From Acidobacteriota bacterium (GTDB taxonomy: Bacteria > Acidobacteriota > Blastocatellia > Pyrinomonadales > Pyrinomonadaceae): a stretch of DNA of 8,346 nt. Under the pieces are notes generated by a model, which made no database searches, was not told where the DNA came from, and saw only the letters and a list, made by a program, of their open reading frames with translations. The stretch is taken from positions 1 through 8,346 of the forward strand of contig JAKOSS010000540.1 in assembly GCA_029777145.1 (NCBI GenBank), given 5' to 3'. A program made the translations under genes and the position numbers. This document shows positions 6,036 to 8,346 of the stretch, one piece after another; within the stretch, counting starts at the first letter, position 1; each line of letters begins with the position of its first letter.

Positions 6036-6902
6036 ATGAACGAGATGTCGGACTTGAAGTGTCTAACAACGAGAGAGGTCGCGCGGCTTTGCCGTGTGAG
6101 TGACGCCACCGTAAAGCGTTGGGAAGAAGCCGGACTTATCCGCTCGGAAAGGACGAACGGCGGCCATCGCCGATTCCGCGCCGAGGAAATCGCCCGTTTC
6201 CAGCGCGACCAGGGACTCGGCCTCAAGCACACGCACGGCGACGAATCGATCTACACGGCGCAGACGCGCCGCAAGAAGCCAGCGTCGCCGACGCTTTATG
6301 AATCGCTCGTTTCTGGCAGCGAGGAGCAGGCTTCAAATATGCTGATCAAGTCGTTTCTGAATGGAAAGGATCTGGTTGCGATCTTCGACGAATTGATCAG
6401 TCCGGCGATGCGTCGGGTGGGCGAAATGTGGGTGCGGGGCGAACTGACCGTCGCGCAGGAACATCTGGCGACGCGTGCTGCCCACGCCGCGGTGAACAAA
6501 CTGCGCAATTCCCTACCCGTCCCGAAGATCTCAGGCGAACTGGCGTTCTGCTGCGCGTTCGAAGGCGACTATCATGAACTCCCGACGCATTTGTCGCAGA
6601 TCACGATCGAGAGCTGCGGTTGGGAGGTCATGAATTTCGGCGCGAACACGCCGCTTTATTCGCTCGCCGAAGAAGTCAGCTTCCATTCGCCCGAGGCGAT
6701 CTGCATCTCAGTCTCGTACCTCAACGACCTCGAAAGACTGGCGCGCGACTACAAACAATTCCGCGAACAGTTGAGCAAGCTGAAGATCCCGATCATCCTC
6801 GGCGGCAGCGTCTTCGAGAACGACGACATCCGCCGACGTTTCCCCGCCGATCTCTATGCGCAATCCTTCGGCGACGTGGCCGATTTCATCCGCGAACTCT
6901 AA
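6036..6902 (+). CDS. CarH/LitR-like MerR regulator with cobalamin-binding domain
   Basis: Predicted cytoplasmic DNA-binding regulator of 288 residues with the three-part layout of CarH/LitR B12 photoreceptors. Residues ~9-56 are a MerR-type winged helix (LTTREVARLCRVSDATVKRW, then NGGHRRF). Residues ~86-160 are the helical cap, with Trp132-x9-Glu142-His143, the W-x9-EH motif that covers the adenosyl group in CarH. Residues ~167-288 are a Rossmann B12-binding domain: Asp178-Tyr-His180-Glu-Leu-Pro183, then 41 residues to SVS (225-227), then Gly256-Gly257. His180 matches the cobalt lower ligand. Departures from the CarH pattern are Pro183 where DxHxxG has Gly, and Val133 where Thermus CarH has His132, the light-state upper ligand. 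The ATG at 6036 follows AGGTG by ten bases, and ATG 6045 is an alternative. The gene is divergent from the FAS1 operon. In CarH, adenosylcobalamin drives a DNA-binding tetramer that light breaks up. The same is inferred here, not shown. Confidence 0.88.
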   Translation: MNEMSDLKCLTTREVARLCRVSDATVKRWEEAGLIRSERTNGGHRRFRAEEIARFQRDQGLGLKHTHGDESIYTAQTRRKKPASPTLYESLVSGSEEQASNMLIKSFLNGKDLVAIFDELISPAMRRVGEMWVRGELTVAQEHLATRAAHAAVNKLRNSLPVPKISGELAFCCAFEGDYHELPTHLSQITIESCGWEVMNFGANTPLYSLAEEVSFHSPEAICISVSYLNDLERLARDYKQFREQLSKLKIPIILGGSVFENDDIRRRFPADLYAQSFGDVADFIREL

Positions 6903-6955
6903 GTCAGCGCTGTCGCCGGACCGCCGGATCTATCTTCAGGCCGGATCACGATTTC

Positions 6956-7714
6956 ATGACGACCGTCCTTGGGATCACGCCGCCGACGTCGACGGACAAG
7001 ACCGTCATCTCAAGCGGGGTTTACGAGGCCGCCCGATCGCGCATTCCCGAGGGAGGAGATATCACCGTCGCGCGGGTCGGGGTCGATGCCGCCCGGTCGG
7101 GTGCCGACAAGGGAACGGTCTATATTGCGTGGCAGGATGCGGTTTGGCGATCGGCCGAGCTCGTTCATCAGGACACGAACAGCTACGTCGATGCTATCCG
7201 TACCGAATGCGTGAAACTGAAGGAAAAGGGAGTAACCTCGCTTCATATCCGGGTTGACGCCGGCTACGGGTCCGGCGTCATCGACGCGTTAAGGATCGAT
7301 GCCGCGCTCATGGACGCATTTGCGGATTTTCAGGTGTTCGAGGTCCATTTCGGCGGCAGGGCCCACAATCACCGAGACTACGACAACATCGTCACCGAGC
7401 TCTATTATGAGGCTGCCGAGTCACTGAAAGGAGTTTCACTGGTCGCCCCGCCCGATCCGCTTGAGGTCGATCTCACCGAACGCGAATTCAAATTCGTAAA
7501 CCGGGCCGGGAAGACGAAAAAGATCCTCGAACCCAAGGAGGATTTCAAAAAGCGGACGAAACGCTCGCCCGACGACGGTGACGGACTGGTTCTCGCTCTC
7601 GGACCAGACTATTGTTTTCAGAATGTGACGATCGAACTGGTCGGTCCTCACGAAATGAAATCGGAGACTCAGAAAACGACTGTTGACGAGTTGGCCCGAG
7701 TTCTTGGATTTTAG
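6956..7714 (+). pseudogene. Phage terminase large subunit fragment, nuclease half only
   Basis: From the first usable ATG this encodes 252 residues resembling the C-terminal RNase H-like nuclease domain of phage terminase large subunits, which cuts concatemeric phage DNA during packaging. Visible features are VGVDAARSGADKG (41-53) with the first acidic residue Asp44, IRVDAGYGSGVID (98-110) with Asp101, VHFGGRA (130-136), DYDNIVTELYYEAAESLKG (141-159), and KTKKILEPKEDFKKRTKRSP (186-205) followed by DDGDGLVLAL with Asp209 at the usual third acidic place. The whole N-terminal ATPase half (Walker A/B, about 200-250 residues) is missing. The residues just before and after Met1 (HDFMTTVLGITPPTSTD) look like the usual linker between halves, so the cut lies at the domain border. 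No good ribosome site is seen. No portal, capsid or integrase gene is nearby. It starts 53 bp after the regulator stop on the same strand. A decayed prophage fragment is most likely, but a domesticated nuclease cannot be excluded because the active site appears intact. Confidence 0.7.
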
Positions 7715-8026
7715 TGCCGCTCCATGAAGCAGAACGACCTTTCCGTGTCAATATGGCAAAGTCGAAACCAAGCAAATGTCGGACGGCTCGCTTCCTTCTT
7801 AGGGAACCGCTCATCCGATCTGATCAACAAGTTGATCGCCAAATTGGCAAATCCAGTATTCATACTTAGTACGGATTGGAAAGTAGGCGTCCTTACGCAA
7901 TCGGATCAAGAATGTCCGAGTTGGGTACGCCGTGGTCGCTGGCATCGCGCAGAGTTTTGTCCTGGAGACGATCAAAAGGCGGATATCCAACGAAAATGTG
8001 TTGACAGATTCCAACTTAGAACGGGT
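7715..8026. other. Low-GC intergenic region, no convincing gene
   Basis: This 312-bp stretch separates the terminase fragment (+) from the TPR gene (-), whose 3' ends face each other. By hand count the DNA from 7741 to 8280 is about 46% GC, against about 65% in samples of the glyA and terminase regions. Two open frames (plus 7724-8092 and minus 7811-8014) have no recognisable domain and low-complexity, out-of-frame-like protein sequence, and the plus one overlaps the TPR coding end. I see no intrinsic terminator. The notable structure is a pair of abutting palindromes at 7822-7848. Confidence 0.5.
7822..7848. repeat. Two abutting palindromes
   Basis: GATCAAC-AA-GTTGATC (7822-7837, 7-bp perfect arms) is followed without a gap by GCCAA-A-TTGGC (7838-7848, 5-bp arms). 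There is no T-tract on either strand, so a terminator is unlikely. They could be protein-binding sites or chance. Confidence 0.4.
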
Positions 8027-8346
8027 CTACAACGCATTGATCTTCGTTTCAAGTTCCGATTCTGTAATCCCAATTGCCTTCGCCAAGGCTAATAGCCCGA
8101 TCTTGGTTTCAGCCATCGCGAGTTCGTTGTGGTTTCCTTGTTCGATGCGAAATAGTTTTAAGTAGTAATCAAATGCACTCTCAGCGCTTCCATACTGGAA
8201 TAAATACGATGCGTAGCCTCCGACAAAATACGGGTTGTGGGGATCGATTTCTAAAGCTCGACGATAGTTTGAATTCGCCTCATCAAACGCCCCAATCTCC
8301 TCGTAGCAGGAGGCCAACACATAATACGCCTGCCCATGCTCATACA
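8027..8346 (-). CDS. TPR-repeat protein, C-terminal part (runs off right edge)
   Basis: The frame is open on the minus strand from the right edge to the TAG at 8029-8027, giving 105 complete visible residues that begin YEHGQAYYVLASCYEEIGAF. It contains at least one good tetratricopeptide repeat (AYYVLASCYEEIGAFDEANSNYRRALEIDPHNP is cut here as AYYVLASCYEEIG, FDEANSNYRRAL, EIDPHNP) and a degenerate second one (YFVGGYASYLFQYG, AESAFDYYLKLF), ending in a helical tail ESELETKINAL. TPRs mediate protein-protein contacts, and the partner is unknown. A GTG at 8320 could be mistaken for a start, but the repeat continues upstream of it, so the true start lies outside the window. Codon use is AT-richer than in the genes at the left of the window, suggesting a different origin or weaker selection. 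Confidence 0.85.
   Translation of the reverse strand, partial: YEHGQAYYVLASCYEEIGAFDEANSNYRRALEIDPHNPYFVGGYASYLFQYGSAESAFDYYLKLFRIEQGNHNELAMAETKIGLLALAKAIGITESELETKINAL

Noticed and set aside
6620..6955. Extension of the terminase frame upstream to 6620
   Set aside because: This is the out-of-frame shadow of the regulator's C-terminal domain. It has no Walker motifs or other terminase ATPase features.
6036..7714. CarH-like regulator plus terminase nuclease as a two-gene defence or mobile system
   Set aside because: The nuclease lacks its ATPase half and a ribosome site and looks like prophage debris. Nothing beyond adjacency links the two.
8001..8029. Plus-strand promoter starting at TTGACA (8001-8006)
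   Set aside because: At the proper spacing the -10 would be GGTCTA, which is poor, and it points into the 3' end of the convergent TPR gene.
7724..8092. Plus-strand 122-codon open frame in the low-GC region
   Set aside because: No recognisable domain, no clear ribosome site, and its end overlaps the well-supported TPR coding sequence on the other strand.

Overview
The window looks like a stretch of chromosome from a high-GC, free-living bacterium. Most of it is about 60% GC or higher, falling to about 46% after position 7715. My best guess is Acidobacteriota, Blastocatellia/Pyrinomonadaceae-like. This rests on the style of the intergenic heptamer repeats and the type of family-39 glycosyltransferase. 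No marker gene fixes the taxonomy, so treat it as inference.

Layout, left to right. (a) 1-485: 5' part of an unrecognised minus-strand gene running off the left edge. (b) 486-719: an intergenic block made almost wholly of short repeats, with two heptamer arrays in opposite orientation and two blocks of a second repeat, in the order A-B-A'-B'. (c) 720-4434: a minus-strand cluster transcribed rpiB, then a large GT39-type membrane glycosyltransferase, then glyA. (d) 4435-4821: rpiB upstream region with another heptamer array, an imperfect inverted repeat and a good intrinsic terminator for the next operon. (e) 4822-5789: a minus-strand two-gene operon, a secreted fasciclin (FAS1) protein followed by a small SpoIIAA/STAS-like protein. 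(f) 5790-6035: a divergent regulatory region with a near-consensus sigma70-type promoter for the FAS1 operon. (g) 6036-6902: a plus-strand MerR-type regulator with a cobalamin-binding module like the CarH/LitR photoreceptors. (h) 6956-7714: an orphan nuclease half of a phage terminase large subunit, without its ATPase half. (i) 7715-8026: lower-GC DNA with no convincing gene and two adjacent palindromes. (j) 8027-8346: 3' part of a minus-strand TPR protein running off the right edge.

The most interesting observation is regulatory. A 15-bp sequence, TGWGCGATTTGAGCG (two TGNGCG hexamers 9 bp apart), occurs twice in the region between the CarH-like gene and the FAS1 operon. One copy covers the predicted FAS1 transcription start and the other lies in the leader of the regulator gene, in the same orientation. 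With the divergent layout, this suggests a small B12-dependent, possibly light-responsive circuit in which the regulator controls itself and a secreted FAS1/STAS-like operon. This is inference from motifs and layout. The cobalamin module keeps the cap motif and the lower axial His but departs from the usual signature at two positions, so its photochemistry may be altered.

The rpiB and glyA products belong to central metabolism (pentose phosphate and one-carbon metabolism). The glycosyltransferase between them is an envelope-type enzyme and may only share the transcript.
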